In this document: positions 1-5,683 of the stretch, piece after piece
Layout of the letters: every line of letters starts with the position of its first letter
How positions within the stretch are numbered: the stretch's first letter is position 1
DNA from: Blautia sp.
GTDB lineage: Bacteria; Bacillota; Clostridia; Lachnospirales; Lachnospiraceae
Assembly: GCA_017420455.1 (NCBI GenBank)
Contig: JAFOJB010000421.1
Span: 1 to 6,106 of the forward strand
Reading direction: 5' to 3'
Length of the DNA stretch: 6,106 nucleotides
The notes under the pieces: generated by a model
Told to the model about the DNA's origin: nothing
Database searches by the model: none
What the model saw: only the letters and a program-made list of their open reading frames with translations
Program-made: the position numbers and the translations under genes

Positions 1-378
1 ATCCGCAGGCGGAGATTGTGCGATAACTGCAGCCGGAGGTTCACTACCTACGAGAAGGTGGAAACGATACCGCTCACTGTGATCAAAAAAGACCAGAACC
101 GGGAGCAGTACAGCAGGACCAAAATCCAGGACGGCGTGCTCCGGGCCTGCTATAAAAGACCGATTTCCATCGAAAAGGTGGAGGCCATGATCGACGCCGT
201 CGAGGGCGAAATCTTCAAAACAGAGGAAAGAGAGGTTTCCAGCAGCAAAATCGGCGAGATCGTCATGGAGCACCTCAAGGACCTGGACGCTGTGGCATAT
301 GTCCGCTTCGCGTCTGTATACCGGGAATTCAAGGATGTCAGTACCTTCATGGACGAACTGAAGAAATTCATGAACTGA
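1..378 (+). CDS. nrdR: Transcriptional repressor NrdR, 3' part (5' end outside window)
   Basis: NrdR is a zinc-ribbon/ATP-cone repressor that senses ATP/dATP and represses ribonucleotide reductase genes by binding NrdR boxes. Frame 1 is open from base 1 and gives 125 residues before TGA at 376-378. The family is usually about 150 residues, so roughly the first 25, including the first CxxC of the zinc ribbon, lie off the left edge. Visible hallmarks are the IRRRR stretch, the second zinc-ribbon pair (CDNC, visible residues 7-10), RFTTYEKVE, an ATP-cone region beginning at IPLTVIKKD, and the C-terminal signature [18 protein letters not shown]. The TTG at position 16 falls inside the conserved zinc ribbon and is not the true start. 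A strong hairpin terminator lies about 230 bases downstream, so this is probably the last gene of its transcript. Identification is very secure; only the N-terminus cannot be checked. Confidence 0.96.
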   Translation: MRRRRLCDNCSRRFTTYEKVETIPLTVIKKDQNREQYSRTKIQDGVLRACYKRPISIEKVEAMIDAVEGEIFKTEEREVSSSKIGEIVMEHLKDLDAVAYVRFASVYREFKDVSTFMDELKKFMN

Positions 379-397
379 AATCCGCCTGTACAATTGC

Positions 398-419
398 TGA
401 TTCCATTGCAAAAAGACAT
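398..419 (+). repeat. Short dispersed motif, copy 1 (downstream of nrdR)
   Basis: TGATTCCATTG, then C, AAAAAGA and CAT. It matches the stretch at 5508-5530 except for one substitution (C/T) and one inserted A. It lies 20 bases after the nrdR stop. Function unknown; it may be a remnant of a small intergenic element or a coincidence. Confidence 0.4.
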
Positions 420-434
420 TGTCCCGCTGAACGG

Positions 435-561
435 GGTTATGTCCCGTATCGCGCCGCAGCAGCTGGTTACAATGCGCCGTATTGCGCTGCAGAACCTGGT
501 TACAATGCGCCGCATTGCGCTGCAGCACCTGGTTACAATGCGCCGCATAGCGTCCCATGCT
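435..561. repeat. 33-bp tandem repeat, three copies plus a diverged 30-bp copy
   Basis: Three head-to-tail 33-bp units begin with CTGGTTACAATGCGCCG at 463, 496 and 529. Units 1 and 2 differ at only two positions (480 and 493 against 513 and 526). Unit 3 matches to about 550 and then decays. A diverged 30-bp copy precedes them from GGTTAT at 435. Each unit contains an inverted repeat that is perfect in unit 2 (CAATGCG-C-CGCATTG, 503-517) and has one mismatch in units 1 and 3. The period is a multiple of three and the unit has no stop, so several frames are open. The frame that starts GGT-TAT at 435 reads as repeats of GYNAP-(Y/H)-C-AA-(E/A)-P and stops at 594-596, but I find no ATG, GTG or TTG start or ribosome binding site for it. 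Without spacers this is not a CRISPR array. It could be a degraded coding repeat, an array of protein-binding sites, or replication-slippage DNA with no role. Confidence 0.85.
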
Positions 562-609
562 GCGGATCGTCCGGAACAGAACTCCCCGTTCCTTGAAATG
601 TTCTTCTAT

Positions 610-685
610 GCCCCTGCATCTGAATAACAGACATGTGTCTCTTTCGACGATATCCGTGTTCTGTTATCAGAGGCAGGGCTTTTTT
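610..685 (+). terminator. Rho-independent terminator downstream of nrdR
   Basis: A long imperfect stem pairs 610-631 (GCCCCTGCATCTGAATAACA and two more bases) with 660-679 (TCTGTTATCAGAGGCAGGGC). It gives about 20 base pairs with two single-base bulges and one mismatch, and a loop of roughly 28 bases that may fold further. It is followed directly by six T at 680-685. It faces rightward and so ends the nrdR transcript. Its T-run overlaps the stop codon (684-686) of the convergent minus-strand gene. On the minus strand the hairpin is not followed by a T-run, so it probably works in one direction only. Confidence 0.8.
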
Positions 686-1355
686 ATTCCAGCGCCAGAA
701 GTCCTCTTGCTTCTTCGAGTCTCTGGTAAAACTGCGGATAGAAATCTGTTTCTGCTGCATACGGCTTCAGGAAGAACCGGTTCAGGATATAAAGATTCAG
801 GTTTTTGATCAGTTCTCCGTCCCCGGAGCGGCGCATGACCTCCTGTGCGTCCAGGAGAAAATAATGCCAGTCGCAGATATACCGGTCATACTGCAGCGCG
901 TTCGGGGTATCGATCCATTTCTTTACCTTTATCTTCGTACGATTTTTATTGACGCACTCATGGATCTGCAGAAAATACCGGAATTCCCCCTCCTGATATA
1001 CCCGCCCCAGGGGAAACAGCCGGCAGAAGCCAGGCCGGTAAGGGTGAATACTGCAGCGGCCGCGGCTGTCCAGAAAGGAGCAGGCATCCGTCTCCCCTTT
1101 CATGGCCAGATGGATCTCGATCAGTCCGTCCTGGGCACCGACCTCCAGTTCTTTTCCGATCCTGTCCTGGGGAATACAGCCGAGTCCGCTGCAGAGCCGG
1201 TACATATCATAGGGATCCAGAAGGATCGTATCTCCCATGCCGTGGCAGCATTCACTGCAGTTTACACAATCCTGGCAGTCTGCCTTCACCATATCGTTGA
1301 GTCCGTATAATCTCCCATCCGATATTTCCTCCAGTGAAACATTTCTGTTCATCAT
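684..1355 (-). CDS. YkgJ-family cysteine-cluster (zinc/iron-chelating) protein
   Basis: A 223-residue soluble protein of the YkgJ/UPF0153 type, a family with a Cys-rich metal-chelating domain whose exact function is not established. The N-terminal cluster has C27, C30, C33, C36 and C37 (CQDCVNCSECC), followed by GMGDTILLDPYDMYRL. A second set, C92, C101 and C111, sits in the typical order CSFLD...GRCSIHPYRPGFCRLFP (92-115). C55 and C60 are extra. I see no signal peptide or membrane segment. The C-terminal 90 residues (from about Y132) are aromatic- and charge-rich, with no motif I recognise. The gene overlaps the topB stop by four bases (ATGA), so it is the second gene of a topB operon and probably translationally coupled. 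Two adjacent ATGs compete as the start (1353-1355 and 1350-1352); the choice changes only one residue. The family call is secure; the biochemical role is unknown. Confidence 0.9.
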   Translation of the reverse strand: MMNRNVSLEEISDGRLYGLNDMVKADCQDCVNCSECCHGMGDTILLDPYDMYRLCSGLGCIPQDRIGKELEVGAQDGLIEIHLAMKGETDACSFLDSRGRCSIHPYRPGFCRLFPLGRVYQEGEFRYFLQIHECVNKNRTKIKVKKWIDTPNALQYDRYICDWHYFLLDAQEVMRRSGDGELIKNLNLYILNRFFLKPYAAETDFYPQFYQRLEEARGLLALE

Positions 1356-3574
1356 TTATCCTCCAGATGGATACCGGAAAGTGCCTGGGCAAAAGCGTTG
1401 TTCAGCGGAGCCTCGGCTTCCTTCTTCTGCTGCTGCAGATATTTCTGTACATCGTTTCTGCGGACTCCCGCGCCTTCCTTCTCTCTTCTGGCCTGGAAAG
1501 CAGAAAGCTTTTCCTTATAGCCGCAGGCGCATACAAAGATCTCTTCCTGTCCCTTTACGATCATTTCCATTTTCTTGTGACATTTCGGACACCGGGCATT
1601 GGTGGTCCGGGCAATGGTTTCACGATACCCGCATTCCCGGTCCTGACAGACCAGCATCCGGCTGTTTTTCCCGTTCACCGCCAGGAGCCTCTTGCCGCAC
1701 CTGGGGCAGAGCTTGTTCGTGATATTTTCGTGCCGGTAGGTTCCTTCTCCCAGCCGGATTTCCTCTACGATCTCTTTCGTATAATCCCGGATATCGGAGA
1801 GAAATTTCTGCTTCGAAAGCTTTCCTTTGGCGATATCCGAAAGCTTCATTTCCCAGGCAGCTGTAAGCTCCGGTTTCCGAAGATCCTCAGGCGCCAGATT
1901 AAGAAGCTGTTTCGCCTTCGCCGTCAGATAGATCTCGTTTCCCTTCTTCTCCAGCAGAAAGCTCTGGAAAAGCTTCTCCATGATATCTGCCCTTGTGGCC
2001 ACGGTTCCCAGCCCTCCTGTCTCATTCAGGGTCTGGGCTGCCTTTTTGTCCTTACTCTCCATATATCTGACCGGATTCTCCATGGCGGCAAGCAGGGTCG
2101 CCTCCGTGAAATGTCCGGGAGGATTGGTTTTTCCCGTCTTTATCTGGGAAGAGGCCACCGGCAGCCGCATTCCCTGCCGAAGCTCAGGAAGAGGCTTCGA
2201 CGGATTTTCCTGCCATTCCTCCAGGGTCTCCTCGTCCTCTTCCTCATCTGTGGGCAATCCCTCCGAATATACTGCCCTCCAGCCGGGAGTTTTCAGAATC
2301 TGTCCCTTCGCGGTAAAGATTTCTCCGCCGCAGCGTCCCTCCATGGAAACCTCTTCGTATTCGCTGGAGGGATACAATACCGCCAGGAAACGTCTCACCA
2401 CCATGTCGTAAATCTTTCTCTCTTCGTTGGTCATATGGTCCAGCTGGACGAACTGTTCTGTAGGGATGATCGCGTGATGGTCGGACACCTTTTCGTCATT
2501 CACAAATCTGCCGTCCGCATGGATCGGCTTCGTAAGGAGAGGGCCGCAGAGAGGACGGTATGGTCCCACCGCGCAGGCTCTGAGTCTCTCCTTTATTGTG
2601 GGCACCACATCTTTGGTAATGTACCTGGAGTCGGTTCTGGGATAGGTGAGAACCTTATGGTTTTCGTAAAGCCTCTGCATAATATTCAGGGTTTCCTTAG
2701 GTGAAAAGCCGTATCTCTGATTCGCTTCTCTCTGAAGTGTCGTCAGATCGTAAAGCCCGGGCGACGGCACTGTCTTTTTTCTCCTGTTTACCGAGGTGAT
2801 CTCCAGGGAACCGTTTTTCACGGCTTCCTGCACCTTCAGGGCATTTTCCTTCGAAAACGTCCTGGTACTCCCGCTCTTTTTATCCTTCCAGGTAAACCGC
2901 ACATTTCCGGCTTCCACCGCCACGCCGTAGTATTCCTGCGGCACAAAGGAACGGATCTCCTCCTCCCTTTTACTGACGATCGCAAGAGTGGGGGTCTGCA
3001 CCCTTCCGCAGGAGAGCTGGGCGTTATACTTGCATGTCAGCGCCCTGGTACCATTCATGCCTACCAGCCAGTCGGCCTGAGCTCTGGCCTCTGCTGCCCT
3101 GTACAGGTTTTCATATTCCTTCCCGTCCTTCAGCGAGGAAAAACCCTCTCTGATGGCCTTGTCTGTGACGGAAGAGATCCAGAGCCTTCGGACAGGCTTT
3201 CTGCACCCTGCCTTCTCCAGGATCCACCTGGCTACCAGCTCTCCTTCTCTCCCGGCGTCCGTTGCGATGATGACATCCCTGATATCGTTCCGGAAGAGCT
3301 GGTTTTTCACCGCCTGGTACTGCTTCTGGGTCTGACGGATCACCACAAGCTTCTGGGTATCCGGCAGCATGGGAAGCGTGCTCATCTCCCACTTTTCATA
3401 TTTTCTGTCATATTCTTCGGGATCTGCCAGGGTGACCAGATGTCCCAGTGCCCAGGTCACCACATATTTATCCCCTTCCAGGGCTCCATTCTGCTTCTGC
3501 TGACAATGCAGCACTCTTGCGATATCTCTTGCTACTGAAGGCTTTTCAGCCAGAACCAATGACTTCATTGTCAT
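1352..3574 (-). CDS. topB: DNA topoisomerase III (type IA)
   Basis: TopB is a magnesium-dependent type IA topoisomerase that cuts one strand and passes single or double strands; it decatenates replication and recombination intermediates. The 740-residue product is full length for the Firmicutes form. The N-terminal Toprim domain shows LVLAEKPSVAR (E10) and ATDAGREGELVARW (D106, E110). The second Toprim aspartate of the DxDxE pattern is G108, as is usual in Firmicutes TopB. Further motifs are QLSCGRVQTPTLAIV (186-200), the catalytic tyrosine Y311 in LTYPRTDSRYI, DHHAIIPT (365-372), NPPGHFTEATLLAAMEN (484-500) and GLGTVATRADIMEKL (521-535). The C-terminus has two zinc-ribbon-like modules, C623/C626/C643/C648 and C662/C665/C682/C684, followed by a basic tail ending in NNAFAQALSGI. 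The start ATG (3572-3574) follows GGGAGG by 4 bases; a second in-frame ATG six bases on is possible. It is divergent from the lipid kinase and heads a two-gene operon. No conjugative-element genes flank it, so it is probably the chromosomal copy. Confidence 0.97.
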   Translation of the reverse strand: MTMKSLVLAEKPSVARDIARVLHCQQKQNGALEGDKYVVTWALGHLVTLADPEEYDRKYEKWEMSTLPMLPDTQKLVVIRQTQKQYQAVKNQLFRNDIRDVIIATDAGREGELVARWILEKAGCRKPVRRLWISSVTDKAIREGFSSLKDGKEYENLYRAAEARAQADWLVGMNGTRALTCKYNAQLSCGRVQTPTLAIVSKREEEIRSFVPQEYYGVAVEAGNVRFTWKDKKSGSTRTFSKENALKVQEAVKNGSLEITSVNRRKKTVPSPGLYDLTTLQREANQRYGFSPKETLNIMQRLYENHKVLTYPRTDSRYITKDVVPTIKERLRACAVGPYRPLCGPLLTKPIHADGRFVNDEKVSDHHAIIPTEQFVQLDHMTNEERKIYDMVVRRFLAVLYPSSEYEEVSMEGRCGGEIFTAKGQILKTPGWRAVYSEGLPTDEEEDEETLEEWQENPSKPLPELRQGMRLPVASSQIKTGKTNPPGHFTEATLLAAMENPVRYMESKDKKAAQTLNETGGLGTVATRADIMEKLFQSFLLEKKGNEIYLTAKAKQLLNLAPEDLRKPELTAAWEMKLSDIAKGKLSKQKFLSDIRDYTKEIVEEIRLGEGTYRHENITNKLCPRCGKRLLAVNGKNSRMLVCQDRECGYRETIARTTNARCPKCHKKMEMIVKGQEEIFVCACGYKEKLSAFQARREKEGAGVRRNDVQKYLQQQKKEAEAPLNNAFAQALSGIHLEDK
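1356..1364 (-). promoter_or_regulatory. Ribosome binding site of the YkgJ-type gene, inside the end of topB
   Basis: GGAGGA at 1364-1359 (minus strand) lies inside the last codons of topB. It is 3 bases from the first ATG (1355) and 6 bases from the second (1352). Spacing favours the second ATG, whose A is the last base of the topB TGA stop (TGATG). This layout is typical of translation re-initiation. Confidence 0.7.
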
Positions 3575-3607
3575 ATTTCCTCCCGCCGTAATATAGTGCT
3601 TTGACAG

Positions 3608-3637
3608 ATTATACCATAAGTGAATTCATTTTTTTCA
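3608..3637 (-). promoter_or_regulatory. Promoter of topB (sigma-A type, extended -10)
   Basis: On the minus strand the -10 is a perfect TATAAT (3613-3608) preceded by TGG (3616-3614), forming an extended -10. The -35 is weak: TGAAAA at 3637-3632 with an 18-base spacer, or GAAAAA with 17. The -10 lies about 33 bases upstream of the topB start codon. Confidence 0.7.
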
Positions 3638-3652
3638 CTTTTTCATGAAAAA
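3618..3652. promoter_or_regulatory. Possible operator: inverted repeats over the topB promoter
   Basis: AAGTGAA (3618-3624) and TTCACTT (3634-3640) form a perfect 7-bp inverted repeat with a 9-base spacer, covering the spacer and -35 region of the topB promoter. Directly next to it is a 14-bp perfect palindrome, TTTTTCATGAAAAA (3639-3652). The symmetry suggests a dimeric regulator could bind here. However, AT-rich DNA makes such repeats easily, and no regulator gene is adjacent. Confidence 0.35.
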
Positions 3653-3658
3653 AAGTAT

Positions 3659-3687
3659 TTGTAAAAGAGCGCTGCAGATGCTATGAT
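3659..3687 (+). promoter_or_regulatory. Promoter of the lipid kinase gene (sigma-A type, extended -10)
   Basis: -35 TTGTAA (3659-3664), 17-base spacer, -10 TATGAT (3682-3687) preceded by TGC, an extended -10. An A-rich tract (3648-3654) just upstream could act as an UP element. The predicted start of transcription is near 3694, leaving a short leader of about 35 bases before the ATG at 3730. Confidence 0.65.
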
Positions 3688-3729
3688 AAATAGTTGTGAC
3701 GACCCTTCATCAGATGAGGAGGTTCTGCT

Positions 3730-4662
3730 ATGTATCACTTTATCGTGAATCCCCGTTCCCGTTCCGGGTCGGGAAAACGGATATGGAGCCGGCTGCAGAA
3801 GGAACTTGACGCGCAGCAGGTGCCGTATCAGTGCTATATGACGGAATACCCCGGTCATGCCCGCATTCTTTCCCATACCATCGGCGGGAAAGGAACCAGG
3901 GAAGAGCCGGTCTATCTTATCGTCCTGGGCGGGGACGGCACGATCCACGAGATCCTCACGGGGATCGATGATCTGGATTCTGTTATTTTCGGTTTTATCC
4001 CAACCGGATCCGGAAATGATTTCTGCCGTGGGATGAAGCTTCCCAACGCTCCGCTGGATGCTCTCCGGCTGATCCTATCCCATGAACGGATCTGCCCTGT
4101 GGATGTCCCGGTGCTCCATCCGTCGGATGGGGAAGAGAGCTATCGTTTCGGATTCAGCACAGGGATCGGGTACGATGCGGCTGTATGCCACGAGGTAGAA
4201 AAGTCTTCCCAGAAAAGTATCCTGAACAGGCTGGGCCTTGGGAAATTCGTATATTTGTTCATCGCCCTGAAGCAGATGCTTTCCGTGGTTCCTTTTGCAG
4301 GAACCATCGTCATGGACGGCTGCCGCACGGAGCATTTTGACCGGATGTTCTTCGCGGCGGTGATGAACCTCAGATATGAGGGCGGAGGCTTTATGTTCTG
4401 TCCGGAGGCAAAGCCGGACGATGGAAAGATCGATGTCATTCTGGCAGAAGGGCTTTCAAAGGGCAGGATGCTTCTTACCATGCCCAGGTGCTTTGGCGGC
4501 CGCCACACAAACGCCAGAGGAATCCATATCTACAGCTGTAAAGATATTACCATCACCTGTGAAAAGCCGGCCGCCGTCCATATAGACGGCGAACCCAGGG
4601 GATTCCACAGAGAGATTTCTGTCTCCCTGGAAAATAAGAGGATCCGCATGATCCTTCCCTGA
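3730..4662 (+). CDS. Diacylglycerol kinase-type lipid kinase (YegS/DgkB/BmrU family)
   Basis: A 310-residue cytoplasmic or membrane-associated lipid kinase that transfers phosphate from ATP to a lipid hydroxyl, typically diacylglycerol to phosphatidic acid. Length is normal for the family. The N-terminal nucleotide-binding domain carries IVNPRSRSGSGK (5-16), the signature GGDGT (67-71) and PTGSGNDF (91-98). The C-terminal beta-rich domain carries GIGYDAAV (145-152), CPEAKPDDGKIDV (224-236) and VHIDGEPRG (283-291), where the DGE acidic pair lies in the expected place for metal or catalytic residues. No membrane segment is evident. The start is secure: ATG 3730 is preceded by AGGAGG (3717-3722) with a 7-base gap. 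It has its own promoter and is followed 122 bases later by a PAP2-type gene on the same strand. Substrate cannot be told from sequence; related proteins also phosphorylate phosphatidylglycerol or sphingoid lipids, so I give no gene symbol. Confidence 0.92.
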   Translation: MYHFIVNPRSRSGSGKRIWSRLQKELDAQQVPYQCYMTEYPGHARILSHTIGGKGTREEPVYLIVLGGDGTIHEILTGIDDLDSVIFGFIPTGSGNDFCRGMKLPNAPLDALRLILSHERICPVDVPVLHPSDGEESYRFGFSTGIGYDAAVCHEVEKSSQKSILNRLGLGKFVYLFIALKQMLSVVPFAGTIVMDGCRTEHFDRMFFAAVMNLRYEGGGFMFCPEAKPDDGKIDVILAEGLSKGRMLLTMPRCFGGRHTNARGIHIYSCKDITITCEKPAAVHIDGEPRGFHREISVSLENKRIRMILP

Positions 4663-4784
4663 ATCCCATAACGGCCATCCAAAGAAGACAGATTCTGCTG
4701 CCGTCCGTTTGCTGCCGGTTTTGCAGGATCCTCCTCCGACAACAATGTATCGCATAAAATCCTGGAAACATCAGGAGAAAGAGA
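4663..4784 (+). other. Spacer between lipid kinase and PAP2 genes, no clear signal
   Basis: This 122-base gap has no convincing hairpin terminator, so read-through from the kinase is plausible. A TAAAAT at 4755-4760 resembles a -10 box but has no acceptable -35 at the right distance. Only the AGGAGA ribosome binding site at 4773-4778 is supported. Confidence 0.4.
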
Positions 4785-5510
4785 GTGTTAAAGTTTATGC
4801 ATCGGTATTGCAGCAGGCTGAAGCACGGCCTTGTCGTTCTGGTTTATGGCATACTGTATTTCATGTGCTTTACTTACATAGAGGGAAGGGATGTTGCTTC
4901 TTATCATATAATCCATACGGTATTCGATGATATGATTCCTTTCTGCGAGTTTTTCGTGATCCCTTATCTGCTGTGGTTTTTTTATATGTTTTTTGCCGTC
5001 GCCTACTTTATTCTGTTCGGCAGCAGCAAAAAGGAGTACTACCATCTGGTGCTGAACCTGATGATGGGTATGACGCTGTTCCTTGTAGTTTCGTATTTTT
5101 ATCCGAATATGCAGCAGCTTCGTCCGACAGTATTTCCGAGAGAGAACTGGTTTACCCACGTTGTGCGGGATTATGTGTACAAAATGGATACACCCACCAA
5201 TATTCTACCCAGCATACATGTGTTCAACAGTCTGGCCATCCATATGTCCATGGTGAACAGCCGTAAGCTGAAGGACCATAAGATCATCTGCAGATGCTCT
5301 CTGATCCTTACCATCCTGATCATTCTCTCCACCATGTTCCTGAAGCAGCATTCGGTCATCGATGTCTTCCTGGGCATGACCCTGGCCCTCTTCGGATATC
5401 TCATTTTCTATCCGCTTCCTTCCACGGAGACCGAAAAGGACGGCTTTGCTGTAACGGGCTCTTCCCTTCGAAGGAAAAAGCACTACCGTAAACGAACAGA
5501 TAATCTGTGA
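4785..5510 (+). CDS. PAP2-superfamily membrane phosphatase or phosphotransferase
   Basis: A 241-residue integral membrane protein. Hydrophobic segments are seen at about 14-31, 57-78, 87-106, 172-186 and 194-210. Two of the three PAP2 motifs are clear: the central PSIH (142-145) with H145, and KQHSVIDVFLG (187-197) with H189 and D193, the expected nucleophile/relay pair. The first motif (KxxxxxxRP) is reduced to R113-P114 in QLRPTVFPREN, without the usual upstream lysine. This fits divergent PAP2 members, including those resembling Aur1-type phosphotransferases. Likely substrates are phosphatidate or isoprenyl phosphates, with the active site on the outer face. The tail from 229 is very basic (RRKKHYRKR) and probably cytoplasmic. 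The start is GTG at 4785, chosen because AGGAGA (4773-4778) lies 6 bases upstream; the ATG at 4797 is too far from it. It probably shares the transcript of the preceding lipid kinase, whose reaction it could reverse, and ends before a strong terminator. Confidence 0.85.
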   Translation: MLKFMHRYCSRLKHGLVVLVYGILYFMCFTYIEGRDVASYHIIHTVFDDMIPFCEFFVIPYLLWFFYMFFAVAYFILFGSSKKEYYHLVLNLMMGMTLFLVVSYFYPNMQQLRPTVFPRENWFTHVVRDYVYKMDTPTNILPSIHVFNSLAIHMSMVNSRKLKDHKIICRCSLILTILIILSTMFLKQHSVIDVFLGMTLALFGYLIFYPLPSTETEKDGFAVTGSSLRRKKHYRKRTDNL

Positions 5511-5530
5511 TTCCATTGTAAAAAGAACAT
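5508..5530 (+). repeat. Short dispersed motif, copy 2 (at the PAP2 gene stop)
   Basis: TGATTCCATTG, then T, AAAAAGA and ACAT; near-identical to 398-419. Its first three bases are the stop codon of the PAP2-type gene, so the similarity spans a gene end here but is wholly intergenic at copy 1. Confidence 0.4.
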
Positions 5531-5540
5531 AAAAAGAGAT

Positions 5541-5575
5541 GCCCCCGCCGGATTTTTCCGGACGGGGGCTTTTTT
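5541..5575 (+). terminator. Strong rho-independent terminator after the PAP2 gene
   Basis: GCCCCCGCCGGA (5541-5552) pairs with TCCGGACGGGGGC (5557-5569), giving 12 GC-rich pairs with one bulged base and a TTTT loop. Six T follow at 5570-5575. It ends the lipid kinase-PAP2 transcript. On the minus strand the hairpin is followed by ATCTCTTTTTATG, so it may also stop leftward transcription from the convergent glycosyltransferase gene, though with a poorer T-tract. Confidence 0.93.
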
Positions 5576-5626
5576 CTGGAAAGCGCGGCGGTCAGAAACT
5601 GCACGCAATGCGGACTGTATGAATGA

Positions 5627-5649
5627 TTTCCGGCCTGCGCAGCCGGAAA
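5627..5649. other. Perfect 8-bp inverted repeat (hairpin) in the convergent intergenic region
   Basis: TTTCCGGC (5627-5634) and GCCGGAAA (5642-5649) flank a 7-base loop (CTGCGCA). Neither strand has a T-run immediately 3' of the stem, so it is not a classical terminator, though it may add structure to the 3' end of the minus-strand transcript. Confidence 0.5.
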
Positions 5650-5677
5650 AAACAGGTAAAAGACGCGTTTTTCCCCC
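5647..5677 (-). terminator. Possible weak terminator of the minus-strand glycosyltransferase gene
   Basis: On the minus strand, seven bases after the TGA stop (5684-5686), a weak stem (GG-A-AAAA against TTTT-A-CC, around 5655-5674, one A-A mismatch) is followed two bases later by six T (5652-5647). The stem is AT-rich and short, so real termination may occur further left at the strong hairpin (5541-5569). Confidence 0.3.
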
Positions 5678-5683
5678 AGATCC

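Noticed and set aside
150..548. Minus-strand frame across the repeats and the end of nrdR
   Set aside because: It is mostly antisense to the conserved nrdR coding sequence, and the repeated part is explained by the near-palindromic 33-bp unit.
463..561. CRISPR-like array
   Set aside because: The units are contiguous with no variable spacers, and no cas gene is present.
394..627. TTG-started plus-strand frame through the tandem repeats (LVTMRRIALQ repeats)
   Set aside because: No ribosome binding site precedes the TTG, the frame is open only because the repeat unit lacks stops, and it runs into the terminator stem.
1334..2704. Long plus-strand open frame (456 codons) opposite topB
   Set aside because: It is antisense to the strongly conserved topB frame, lacks recognisable motifs and a ribosome binding site, and arises from the codon bias of topB.
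3242..3268. Unusual Toprim motif in TopB (DxGxE instead of DxDxE)
   Set aside because: To my knowledge DAGREGE is the normal form in Firmicutes TopB, so it is not a defect or novelty.
3601..3630. Plus-strand promoter from the perfect TTGACA at 3601-3606
   Set aside because: At 16-18 bases downstream there are only AATTCA, ATTCAT and TTCATT, poor -10 matches; the TTGTAA/TATGAT pair nearer the gene is better.
4721..4760. Separate promoter for the PAP2 gene (TTGCAG with ATGTAT, or TAAAAT at 4755)
   Set aside because: TTGCAG has no good -10 at 17-18 bases, and TAAAAT has no -35 at the right distance.
5604..5613. CGCAATGCGG matching the complement of part of the 33-bp repeat
   Set aside because: A 10-base match is expected by chance several times in a window of this size.
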